The notes under the pieces were generated by a model, which saw only the letters and a program-made list of their open reading frames with translations, made no database searches and was not told the DNA's origin. Shown here one piece after another: positions 10,841 to 19,924 of a stretch of DNA of 51,015 bases (position 1 is the first letter of the stretch; each line of letters begins with the position of its first letter). The DNA lies in NCBI GenBank assembly GCA_937974575.1, contig CALJVI010000228.1, forward strand, positions 1 to 51,015. Direction: 5' to 3'. The position numbers and the translations under genes were made by a program. This DNA comes from an uncultured Saprospiraceae bacterium. GTDB taxonomy: Bacteria; Bacteroidota; Bacteroidia; Chitinophagales; Saprospiraceae.

Positions 10841-12634
10841 TTATTCCTTAACTTTCTTTGCGGTTGCAAGAATGTCTTTCAATTCTACTTCACTAATTTT
10901 TTCTAGAAACAGCAAAAGTAATTTACTATTTAGAAGTTCGCTTTCAGATTTATTTAGCCCTTTATGTGCATCAATTAGTTGTTTGTATTTATCATCATTT
11001 TTATACTTAGTAAATAAATCGGGTATAGATTCAATGATTGTTTGATTTTGTTTTTCGCCTAAAGCTCGTTGGAAAGCACTCGTGATAGTTTTAGTGTCTA
11101 CTGTTCGGCCGCGAGCAATGATATGATGGTCAGGACGGATCAAGTACCATGAATTATCCCTAAAGTCATATTTTTGAATAATATCAGTATCTAAGTCGGA
11201 TATAGTAATCACTTTAATCAAATCATGTTGAAAACTTATTTGACCATATACTAAAAGTGAAAAATCATTTCCTAAAGAATCAATCAAGAAACCATCATTG
11301 AGGACAGCGTCTTTAGCTGTATAGCCTAGCTGTATTTCTGTTTCCCATTCGGTATCGAATTCGGGGCTATTCAAAGAGGAATTCACATAACGAAAGGGGT
11401 TAGATAATCTGCCGCTATTTATTAAAGTACGAGCAAAAGAATTGTGCTGTGCTAAATCCAAAGCTGCATTTCTAAACTGTAAACTTATTTCTGATTTTGG
11501 AGAAATGAAATCTGTTGCATTAGTGGAATGAAATATGTTTTCATTGGTAGCATCACTTCTTTCTTCATCATAGCTATTAAGAAGGTTCCTAGGAGCTTGC
11601 TTTTTTAGTATATAAGCGAGTTTCCATATTAAATTATCTACATCCTGTACACCACCATTTGCTCCTCTAGCCCCAAATGGAGATACTAAATGAGCGGAAT
11701 CACCAGCAAAGATTATTCTATTGTGAACAAATTTTGCCATCCGCATACATCTAAATTGATAGATGCTTGTCCATTCTAGTTCGAATTTTACATCATCCCC
11801 TAGCATCTGTCGCAATCGCTCTTTTATCCGTTCTTGGTCAATCTCTTCATCTTTGTCAATCTCTTGACCTAGTTGTAAGTCAATTCTCCAAACTCCATCT
11901 GGTTGTTTATGCAAGAGTGCTGAATAGTCCTTGTTAAATGGGGGATCAAACCAAAACCATCGCTCTGTAGGAAAATTATTTTCCATAGTGATATCTGCAA
12001 TCAAAAAATTTTCTTCAAATTTTTCACCCTCGTATGGAATGTTCAATTTTGTTCTGGTAGGACTTTTTACGCCGTCACATGCAATTAAGTACTCTGCTTC
12101 AAGGAGGTAGTTTTCTTCCGGTGTTTTTATTGTGATTTTAACCTTTTCTTCATCTTGTTCAACGTCAATCAGTTCTTGTTCCCATCTTAAATCTATAAGT
12201 GGGCTTTCATGAATCGCATCGACAAGATATTCTTCAAAGTAGTATTGTTGTAGGTTGATAAAGGCTGGAATTTTATGGCCATCCTCTGGCAATAAATTAA
12301 ATTCATACGATAGGTCTTCATTGTAGAAAACTTTGCCAACATTCCATACGATACCTTTGTCCAGCATCTTATCCACCAAGCCCAATCGATTTATGATTTC
12401 TAGTGTTTTTTTTGCAAAGCAAATCGCTCGACTTCCTAGGACCACCGTGTTTTCTTTCATTATAATTACGCACGAAATTCCACGGGATGCTAGATCTAAT
12501 GCAGCGACTAGTCCTGTAGGGCCACCCCCAACAATGACTACTTGATGTCTAACTGGTGTTGATTTATCTTGATCAGGTGATCTTTGGTAATGAAATATCG
12601 GATTCGTGTATGTCTTTGGTTTAACCCATTTCAT
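10841..12634 (-). CDS. FAD-dependent aromatic monooxygenase (MhpA/PheA-like)
   Basis: VVIVGGGPTGLVAALDLA, ACDGVKSPTR, RIIFAGDSAHLVSPFGARGANGGVQDVDNLIWKLA. Confidence 0.9.
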   Translation of the reverse strand: MKWVKPKTYTNPIFHYQRSPDQDKSTPVRHQVVIVGGGPTGLVAALDLASRGISCVIIMKENTVVLGSRAICFAKKTLEIINRLGLVDKMLDKGIVWNVGKVFYNEDLSYEFNLLPEDGHKIPAFINLQQYYFEEYLVDAIHESPLIDLRWEQELIDVEQDEEKVKITIKTPEENYLLEAEYLIACDGVKSPTRTKLNIPYEGEKFEENFLIADITMENNFPTERWFWFDPPFNKDYSALLHKQPDGVWRIDLQLGQEIDKDEEIDQERIKERLRQMLGDDVKFELEWTSIYQFRCMRMAKFVHNRIIFAGDSAHLVSPFGARGANGGVQDVDNLIWKLAYILKKQAPRNLLNSYDEERSDATNENIFHSTNATDFISPKSEISLQFRNAALDLAQHNSFARTLINSGRLSNPFRYVNSSLNSPEFDTEWETEIQLGYTAKDAVLNDGFLIDSLGNDFSLLVYGQISFQHDLIKVITISDLDTDIIQKYDFRDNSWYLIRPDHHIIARGRTVDTKTITSAFQRALGEKQNQTIIESIPDLFTKYKNDDKYKQLIDAHKGLNKSESELLNSKLLLLFLEKISEVELKDILATAKKVKE

Positions 12635-12637
12635 GAT

Positions 12638-13642
12638 TTAAGCATTAAGTTTTTTCCACATTTCAATATCTATTTCGTCTGTCCAAATCTCTGGATGTTC
12701 TATACCTTTAGCTTCATCATATGCTCGTTTTGCATTGAAGTGCATACAATGTTCAAAAATGACCCAATGACCAAATTTTGGAGTCATAGCCTTTAACATT
12801 CTTTGATAACAGGTCTTCAAATCCTCACCAGCAGTTACACTCATTAGTGCTTGGTTATATAGCATTGAGGTGTATTCTGCAGTTCCATTAATTGCTTCTA
12901 AGCATTCTAATTCTGTTTTTAATGCTTCTCCTCTTCCTGGGACTAGTGCTTTAGGTTTAAGCGCTGCTAGTCTTTGTAGAGTGCCTCCCCACTTTTTTAG
13001 CTGTGCATCTCCACAGTACGGAGTTGCACCGTACTCTACCAAATCGCCTGCAAAACAGACTCTTTCTTCAGGTAACCAAGCAATGATATCACCACGAGTA
13101 TGTCCTTCTCCAATGTGAATCAGTTCAACTTTTTTGTTTCCTAAATCAACAGTCATTTTATCTGTGAACGTCATTGTTGGATAAGTCAATCCGCTAATAC
13201 TTTCGTGGCCTCTAAACAGTCTTGGAAAACGACCAAATTCTGAATCCCAATCTTGCTTTCCGCGCTCCATTATCATCTCCCATGTTTTATGCGATGTGAT
13301 AATTTCATCAGCTTGATAAGCACTAGCTCCCAAAACCCTGACAGCATGATAATGTGTCAATACTAAATATTTGATAGGTTTATCTGTAACTGATCGGACT
13401 TTCGCAATAACATCTTCTGCCATTCGTGGCGTGGCTTGCGCTTCTATTACCATCACACAATCATCTCCAATGATGACTCCACTGTTAGGGTCTCCTTCAG
13501 CTGTGTACCCGTAGGCTCCTTTTGCTAATTCAACAAATGATTTTTTCTTCTCTCCTAGATCTCCCTGAGATGCAAATGTTTTTGACATAATACTATGATT
13601 GTTTATTTTTTCAAAAATAGAAAGGATATCATCACACTTCAT
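12638..13642 (-). CDS. MBL-fold metallo-hydrolase superfamily protein with atypical HYHAVR motif; start may be internal (MSKTFASQG)
   Basis: VLTHYHAVRVLGASAYQADE, IGEGHTRGDIIAWLPEERVCFAGDLVEYG; three-gene operon spacing with downstream genes. Confidence 0.85.
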   Translation of the reverse strand: MKCDDILSIFEKINNHSIMSKTFASQGDLGEKKKSFVELAKGAYGYTAEGDPNSGVIIGDDCVMVIEAQATPRMAEDVIAKVRSVTDKPIKYLVLTHYHAVRVLGASAYQADEIITSHKTWEMIMERGKQDWDSEFGRFPRLFRGHESISGLTYPTMTFTDKMTVDLGNKKVELIHIGEGHTRGDIIAWLPEERVCFAGDLVEYGATPYCGDAQLKKWGGTLQRLAALKPKALVPGRGEALKTELECLEAINGTAEYTSMLYNQALMSVTAGEDLKTCYQRMLKAMTPKFGHWVIFEHCMHFNAKRAYDEAKGIEHPEIWTDEIDIEMWKKLNA

Positions 13643-13953
13643 GCACTAAAGTGTAATTTTTATTAATAGTTTATACGGAGCTTTTGACGCAGATTAAATA
13701 TCATTTTCAATGATACTATTCCACTTTTTACTTAGATTTCAACAAGAAATAATATATGTATACAATCTTTAAACATGTAGTGGTGTGAAACTTGATGAGG
13801 TCAGTATTCACAGAAGGGGAGTTTACACGATCAAGCCATCTTACCGCCCAAACTTCGATAGAATGCTATATCCTACTCTCATACCCATCCTAAAACATTC
13901 GCTCAACAAAACCATCATTTCTTTGTCTATACTATGACCATCGTGTATACCAG

Positions 13954-14367
13954 ATGATAGATATAGAATTACTAAAATTATTATTGGATGCTGGCTTACT
14001 CGTTTTGATTTGGCTGGTACAGCTAGTGGTCTACCCAAGCTTTACATATTACAATGAAGATCAGCTTAAGCAGTGGCATAAAAACTATACCGCCAAGATC
14101 ACCATTATAGTACTTCCTATGATGCTGGGCCAACTGTTCCTGTACATGTATTCTGCTTTATACTCATCTGCAACATTGGATTACTTGATGGCTGCACTAG
14201 TGATAATGACATGGGTAGTCACATTTGTGATAGCAGTCCCTTTGCATAGGAAGCTAGATAAAATGCCTAACACAGTAGAAGTGAGAAAAAAGTTGATTAG
14301 GACCAATTGGATTCGAACTTGTTTATGGACTATTATTTTTATCACCAGTTATATAAGATATGCATAG
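13954..14367 (+). CDS. Small multi-TM membrane protein
   Basis: 137 aa with about 4 hydrophobic helices; overlaps next gene by 8 nt. Confidence 0.75.
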   Translation: MIDIELLKLLLDAGLLVLIWLVQLVVYPSFTYYNEDQLKQWHKNYTAKITIIVLPMMLGQLFLYMYSALYSSATLDYLMAALVIMTWVVTFVIAVPLHRKLDKMPNTVEVRKKLIRTNWIRTCLWTIIFITSYIRYA

Positions 14368-14755
14368 TAAAGATTGGATGAAGACGGTTATGAAATTGGC
14401 TGCAGTGTATAATATATTATGGGGGGCTTGGGTTGTCCTCTTTCCATTGTCTTTTTTTCATTTAACGGGTATGGAGGAGCCCTTACATCCTATGATTTGG
14501 CAGGGTATGGGTATGGTCATTGGTGTATTTGGATTAGGCTATTGGCTGTCTTCTTACAATCCTGTCAAGCATTGGCCCATCGTAGCTGTCGGGTTTTTAG
14601 GGAAAATATTTGGCCCCATTGGTTTTGTTATGAACTACGCCATAGGTGCGGTTCCAGCTAGCTTTGGGTATACCTTGCTTACAAATGACCTGATCTGGTG
14701 GATCCCTTTCTTCCTTATTTTAAATGAGGTTCGTAAAAAGAATTGGGCTTTGTAG
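14360..14755 (+). CDS. Small multi-TM membrane protein
   Basis: 131 aa, 4 hydrophobic segments; overlapping start with upstream gene. Confidence 0.75.
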   Translation: MHSKDWMKTVMKLAAVYNILWGAWVVLFPLSFFHLTGMEEPLHPMIWQGMGMVIGVFGLGYWLSSYNPVKHWPIVAVGFLGKIFGPIGFVMNYAIGAVPASFGYTLLTNDLIWWIPFFLILNEVRKKNWAL

Positions 14756-15166
14756 CTTAGTTGGGGGATGTAAGCTTCTATGTCAACTAATGCTGGCACA
14801 TGGGTTAAATGGTCAACCATAATTATGAGTTAAAGCAGGAAAAAGAGCTGCTATAATATAAAATGAGTAATCACTAAACCTTAAAGAAGTGCGACAACTT
14901 GCGGAAAAATAATTTGAATTAAACTGCAAAGTAAAGGTCTTATTACTTTGCTATGACGGCAACAATTTCGTTGGCCAAGCGATATTCAATAATGAACCCG
15001 TTGAAGGTGCGAATTTTAGATTGTCAGAGATAGTTGTTGCAGATTTAGATTTGGGCAGGAGTCAAGACCAAATGCTTATTGATCATTAAATAATAATGGT
15101 TATTGAACTCTTGAGGTGATTGGCTTAGCTTATATCATCCCGACGTAAAGTTGCTTAGTTAAGCAA

Positions 15167-15661
15167 TTAAATTTTCTGTTTAAATATTTCTGGATTATCG
15201 AATTCGATAATAAGTTCTATTAGCTTAGGGTGGTTATTTTGAATTACCATACCAGTATAGTATGTGAATTCTTCTTCAATGCTATACAGTTCTTTAGCCT
15301 CGAAAGTAAAAAGAGCCTTGTTTTCTAATTTGTTATACCAAGTGTTAAAGCGCCTCATTCTACCAAGGTGCTTATTATCTAATGAGTCACAAATGAAAAT
15401 AATAGGACAATTATATTTTTCTATGAATCTTGTCATAGCAAATGAAATGGTCTCCATTATTCGTTGACCTACATCTGGTTTTTGTCCTTTCTTTTCTCCA
15501 ATCCTATTGAATGACACTTCGTATATGTCACAGTCAATCAAGTCCATTGGCAATAGATGTGACGAACTAGAAAAGGAAACTTTATATTGAGTTTCTACTA
15601 ATTCCTCAACCTCAAAATAGTATTCAAATTCAGAAAATTGGTATAAAGGATACCTACTCAA
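15167..15661 (-). CDS. DUF6169-like protein of unknown function (TTG start)
   Basis: 164 aa; SFNRIGEKKGQKPDVGQRIMETI...IIFICDSLDNKHLGRMRRFNTWYN. Family recall only. Confidence 0.7.
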   Translation of the reverse strand: MSRYPLYQFSEFEYYFEVEELVETQYKVSFSSSSHLLPMDLIDCDIYEVSFNRIGEKKGQKPDVGQRIMETISFAMTRFIEKYNCPIIFICDSLDNKHLGRMRRFNTWYNKLENKALFTFEAKELYSIEEEFTYYTGMVIQNNHPKLIELIIEFDNPEIFKQKI

Positions 15662-15791
15662 CTAATTTAAGCTGAGTTAAGTCAATAGGGGTTTGTTTGG
15701 AAGAAGCTGCATTTCTTTTTCCTTTATCTTTTAGGATCTTTTTGATCCTTATGGCTGAGTCGCCTTTGATGTGTACTTTTTTAATTGTCAT
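15654..15791 (-). CDS. 45-aa basic small protein MTIKKVHIKGDSAIRIKKILKDKGKRNAASSKQTPIDLTQLKLVE, translationally coupled to the DUF6169-like gene
   Basis: Read by hand from the minus strand; ORF is below the supplied track's cutoff; its stop (GTTGAGTAG) overlaps the TTG start of 15661; TATATTTG (-7-like) 11 nt upstream of the ATG. Confidence 0.6.
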   Translation of the reverse strand: MTIKKVHIKGDSAIRIKKILKDKGKRNAASSKQTPIDLTQLKLVE

Positions 15792-16225
15792 ACAAGTAGT
15801 ACAAATATATATAGTATTTATCTCAATAACTATACTAAATATGTTATTTATGTCATTCCTTTATAAAAATAATCAACTTCAGGCCAGTTATTCAATAATA
15901 GAACGCCTTAATCACTGCACTTGGTTCGCAATCTAAGTGTTTTAATAGTTTTTAACATAATATTGATAACCTTAATATGTGCTTGATTATAAGTTGTTTA
16001 AGCCTTCAAAAGCAGTCTGTTTGCACATGAAACTGCTTCATCTTCTTTATATTCTTAACTGGACTCTGAGATAGGGTTGTTCAGAAGTAAGGAACTAGAA
16101 ATAGATCAAGATTTCACAATTTGAGAATGTACAATCTAAAAGTGGGTAAAGATTTATAATTAGGAATAAATTTCGGCCTTTATAGATTTAGCTTACGTAA
16201 GCGTTAAGAATCTATACAGCCAGGA

Positions 16226-16260
16226 GCCTGCCCGACTGAGTCATTCAGGCGTGCTTTTTT
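16226..16260 (+). repeat. GC-rich hairpin repeat followed by T-run, inverted relative of 16702-16736
   Basis: GCCTGcccgactgagtcattCAGGCgtgcTTTTTT; shares GCCTGCCCGACTGA with the reverse complement of 16723-16736. Confidence 0.5.
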
Positions 16261-16678
16261 CCACTTGTGGAAGCTTATATTTCACTTATGGGAGCTTTTC
16301 TAGGCAAGTAGTATTAGTTGTCAAATCTCGACATAGTCTCTTGAACGAAGGCATTTAGATGTTTTCAGAGTATATCATTAGGTTTTTAGGATCCATAGCT
16401 GATACGAATTAGAAGTTATTGAGAATTATGATATTCAGTTCCTTACCAAAATTCTCTTTCATATTATCAAACTTATATCTAGATTGATTAGGTAAACATG
16501 AAGGTAAAGAAGATACGGATAGCGGACTTTAGTTTTCTCATTACTTAGTTAATGAGTTGTGGCGTGAAAGAAGTTCAGTGGATTTTGAAAAGAAAACCAA
16601 CCAACCGACAACGATAGTAACAACGAATTATTAATATCTTTGTCAATTGATTGCTTATTAAACAGATACAAGATCTAT

Positions 16679-16778
16679 TTGTACCCCCTGGGGGAATCTC
16701 CGCCTGACCACGCTGACGCTAGTCAGTCGGGCAGGCTTGCCAAGCTGTACAGATTGGGAACCATCACACCCGAAGGAA
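16679..16778 (-). pseudogene. Degenerate tRNA-Leu 3'-half remnant interrupted by a ~59-bp hairpin-bearing segment
   Basis: 16679-16698 matches the tRNA 3' end 16831-16850 at 19/20; 16758-16778 gaaccatcacacccgaaggaa resembles tRNA segment gaacccccactcccgaaggaa; intervening 16699-16757 has no counterpart. Confidence 0.4.
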
Positions 16779-16782
16779 TTTG

Positions 16783-16830
16783 TTTCCAAAAAAAAAGCCC
16801 AAACCTCTTACGAGCTTTGAGCTATTTTTT
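16783..16830 (-). terminator. Probable terminator of tRNA-Leu
   Basis: Minus strand AGCTCAAAGCTCGTAAGAGGTTTGGGCTTTTTTTTT; imperfect stem followed by long T-run. Confidence 0.5.
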
Positions 16831-16833
16831 TTG

Positions 16834-16915
16834 TACCCCCGGGGGGAATCGAACCCCCACTCCCGAAGGAACTGGATTTTGAATCCAGCGCGTCTACCAG
16901 TTCCGCCACAAGGGC
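16834..16915 (-). tRNA. tRNA-Leu (anticodon CAA); CCA not encoded
   Basis: Minus strand GCCCTTGTGGCGGAACTGGTAGACGCGCTGGATTCAAAATCCAGTTCCTTCGGGAGTGGGGGTTCGATTCCCCCCGGGGGTA; anticodon stem CTGGA/TCCAG with loop TTCAAAA; T-arm GGGGGTTCGATTCCCCC; acceptor pairs 1-7 with 66-72 allowing G-U. Confidence 0.95.
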
Positions 16916-16999
16916 ATTGCATTAAAACGGAAAGCAAAAGTATTTAAAATATACCTTCTGCACAAGACAATGATAACTTATTTATCCCGCTAAAATATA

Positions 17000-17035
17000 C
17001 AAGGCCTACCCAAAATATATTTGGATAGGCCTTGT
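17000..17035 (-). terminator. Hairpin terminator downstream of pyrophosphatase
   Basis: ACAAGGCCTAcCCAAA atatat TTGGaTAGGCCTTGT. Confidence 0.75.
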
Positions 17036-17057
17036 CTTAGCGATATAGTCAATTCTA

Positions 17058-17612
17058 TTAAATGAATTTAGCTTTATAATCTACAATACTCTGATTTACA
17101 ATCTCTAAGGCAGTATCTCTATCTTGAAACTCCTCTACGATTACAGTTTTGTTTTCAAGCTTTTTATAATCTTCAAAGAAGTTACGAAGCTCCTTAAAGA
17201 AGTGAGCAGGCAATTCAGTGATATTTGTAATGTGATTGACACTCATGTCGTTCTCTGCTACAGCGATAATTTTATCATCACTTTCTCCTACATCCATCAT
17301 ACGCATTACACCTATCACGCGTGCATCTACTAAGCACATAGGCTGCATATGTATCTGTGAAAGAACCAATATGTCCAATGGGTCATTATCATCGCAGTAA
17401 GTACGTGGTATAAAGCCATAGTTAGCAGGGTAGTACATAGATGCGTACAGTACACGATCTAGTTTTAGTAGTCCAGTTTCCTTGTCTAGCTCATATTTAG
17501 CCCTTGTATTCTTAGGTATTTCGATGATGGCGTTCACGGTATTCGGAACATTCTCACCTGGTGATACATCATGCCATGGATTCATAATTGTCTTTTCTGT
17601 AAAAGTACTCAT
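17058..17612 (-). CDS. ppa: Inorganic pyrophosphatase
   Basis: [79 protein letters not shown]. Confidence 0.96.
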   Translation of the reverse strand: MSTFTEKTIMNPWHDVSPGENVPNTVNAIIEIPKNTRAKYELDKETGLLKLDRVLYASMYYPANYGFIPRTYCDDNDPLDILVLSQIHMQPMCLVDARVIGVMRMMDVGESDDKIIAVAENDMSVNHITNITELPAHFFKELRNFFEDYKKLENKTVIVEEFQDRDTALEIVNQSIVDYKAKFI

Positions 17613-18008
17613 ATATTTAATTTCTTATGTTTTATCTTCTAAAGTTGTTAAGACGGCAAAAATCGTGCAATGGATACTTTTAACCTAACTTGGAGTGAGA
17701 AAATATCTTTTTTAACAGATTCAATTATCTCTGATATATGGGCTTTTATGTTATTCTTGCTGCAATGTTGGTAAGTGTTCTTTTTATGTGGATATCTGCC
17801 CAAATAAGCTCTTCGCTTGCTATCATTCTGTAAGTCAGTCTGATGTGGATTTTAAACACGCTCAAGCCAGGCAAAATTCAATAGCCAATAGATTACTAAG
17901 CTTCAGAAGATGGTATAAAGTGAGAATAAATGTCATATATGCCCAGAATGGGTGTAGAGCGAAGATAGAAATTTAGGTATTTCATCCTTCTGGCTACAGT
18001 AAAAGGTA

Positions 18009-18722
18009 TCAAATTGCTGCATGGATGACTTCAAGTATCCGACTTGCAATGATCTGATGCCCGAGATCAGAATAATGGGCACCGTCTGGATAGTGCTCAT
18101 CGCTATTGAGATCGTCTATCGGAATGGTGATTCCTTGTTGTCTTGCAGTGATTTCTTCAATAATCTTATTGTATTCCAGGTATTTCTGATGGCTACCAGG
18201 GAGAATGTTTTCTACTCTTGGAGAAGGGAGATTGATAGGTAAAGCGATTACTTTGGCGTTGGAATTCCTTTTTATTTCTATAAAAATGTTTTCGTAGAGT
18301 TTGGCAAATTTCTTTTTACTGATCCATGCTCGCTTTCCTCTTATCTTTACAAAGAAGCTATTATGCTTCCTAATAAAAGAATCATGAATGACTCTTAAGA
18401 CATGCCTAAGTACACTGTCCTTTTTCTTATTTAAGATCTCGGCATACCAATAGGGGATTTCACGAGTGGAAGCGTCACATACACCCAGATTGATGATATA
18501 AACGTCAGGAAACTGATTGACAATAGTAGGATTTAGGATCTGCTGAATATCAGTAACCGTAGCTCTACTAAAAGCGGTATTGAGCAAGGAGACAAAGTGA
18601 TTAGGGTATTTTTCTATGAGCTTTTCTTCCAAGTACTGTCCATAGTTTTTAGAGCCTTCCGATTGTGGTCTGCATCGTAAAGCAATAGAATTTCCAACTA
18701 TAGTAACTTTGAATTTCTTCAT
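18009..18722 (-). CDS. SGNH/GDSL-type hydrolase domain protein (block I GNS instead of GDS)
   Basis: N-terminal VTIVGNSIALRCRPQ, C-terminal YPDGAHYSDLGHQIIASRIL (DxxH). Confidence 0.65.
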   Translation of the reverse strand: MKKFKVTIVGNSIALRCRPQSEGSKNYGQYLEEKLIEKYPNHFVSLLNTAFSRATVTDIQQILNPTIVNQFPDVYIINLGVCDASTREIPYWYAEILNKKKDSVLRHVLRVIHDSFIRKHNSFFVKIRGKRAWISKKKFAKLYENIFIEIKRNSNAKVIALPINLPSPRVENILPGSHQKYLEYNKIIEEITARQQGITIPIDDLNSDEHYPDGAHYSDLGHQIIASRILEVIHAAI

Positions 18723-18730
18723 TGGATGTA

Positions 18731-19924
18731 TTAATGATGGACCATAGACAGTATGAGCTCCGTTACCCGCTTCGATGCTCCGCCATCTAAATGGTCATAA
18801 AATTTATTCTTTAGTTGATTTCTTTTATCTCTATACGAGTCTTTTCCTTCACTTACTTCAAGAAGTGAAGTTAAAAAAGAAGCTTGATCTTTAGGTTTAT
18901 GCCCATGCGTTATATTTAAAAAATCAGGATAAAATCCGATTTCAGTATTGTATTTTTCAAAATCATAGACCAAAAAGATAACTGGTTTATCTTGAATCAG
19001 ATAGTCGTAATACATAGACGAATAATCGGTGATTAAAGCATCCGAAATCATACACAGATGATTGACGTCAGAACAGATGTCATGTGTGATGAGCTTAATA
19101 TGTTTGACCGTTTCTACAGACTTCCAAAAGTCTGCATTTGTATCATTGTTTAGATCGACATGATGAGGACGCAGCACTAAACACATATTCTGTTCCTCAA
19201 GAAATCGTTTCAAAGATGCTAAGTCATAGTCTTCAAATGGAAAAAACTGTGTAGCACCCCAGGGTCTCCATGTTGGACCGTATAAAACTACTTTATCAAA
19301 ACCGCTTAGGCCAAATTGAGTTTTTAGGTCATCTTTGTCAAAATTTTTGTCAAAGAAGACATCGTTACGCGGAAGCCCAGTAAACACAAAATGTTCGACC
19401 CCAATAGGCAGCAATTTGTTTTGTTGTTCTGCTGCAAAGGCAGAAGGTGCAATCATATAATTGCTTGCATTTATCTTATTATAGGTAGATTGTATAGACT
19501 TCTTTGGAGCGTCTTTGATATTCAGCCAACCCTTTCTCAAAGGGATGCCATGATGTAGATAGATATGTTTCGGTTTTTTCTGAAGCGGAATATACATCAA
19601 CACATCTTTGATATTGTGACTGCTGATATAGAGGGATGTTCTCAAGCTAAGCCAGATGCCTTTTGAGGATCTTCTTTTATACACCTTGCCACCTATTTTC
19701 TTTACTTGATCAATAACTTGATCGCTGTTGGTCAGCCAGACTGGTTGGAGCTCTTTATGCGTATTTAAAATATACTTGAAAAGTACAGCGGGATTGTCTG
19801 AAAAGCGGGTTCCATTATGCGCTCCAAATAGGATTAGTTTTTTTTGCTTAGGTATGATGAGTGCCAGCACCTTTAGAAAAAATGCAAAGGTATTCATGAC
19901 TACTTCCCGAATCCAGAATATCAT
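18731..19924 (-). CDS. CDP-glycerol:glycerophosphate glycerophosphotransferase family protein
   Basis: LQPVWLTNS, YLHHGIPLRKGW, VVLYGPTWRPWG, LVLRPHH, DALITDYSSMYYDYLIQDKPVIFLVYDFEKY. Confidence 0.9.
   Translation of the reverse strand: MIFWIREVVMNTFAFFLKVLALIIPKQKKLILFGAHNGTRFSDNPAVLFKYILNTHKELQPVWLTNSDQVIDQVKKIGGKVYKRRSSKGIWLSLRTSLYISSHNIKDVLMYIPLQKKPKHIYLHHGIPLRKGWLNIKDAPKKSIQSTYNKINASNYMIAPSAFAAEQQNKLLPIGVEHFVFTGLPRNDVFFDKNFDKDDLKTQFGLSGFDKVVLYGPTWRPWGATQFFPFEDYDLASLKRFLEEQNMCLVLRPHHVDLNNDTNADFWKSVETVKHIKLITHDICSDVNHLCMISDALITDYSSMYYDYLIQDKPVIFLVYDFEKYNTEIGFYPDFLNITHGHKPKDQASFLTSLLEVSEGKDSYRDKRNQLKNKFYDHLDGGASKRVTELILSMVHH

Noticed and set aside
16640-16882. 80-aa + ORF ending in PGGNRTPTPEGTGF
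   Set aside because: It reads through the antisense of tRNA-Leu and its remnant; a known artefact of tRNA-antisense ORFs.
17738-17833. 31-aa ORF MGFYVILAAMLVSVLFMWISAQISSSLAIIL
   Set aside because: Could be a small membrane peptide or metallopeptidase N-terminal remnant, but too short and no coupling or regulatory support.
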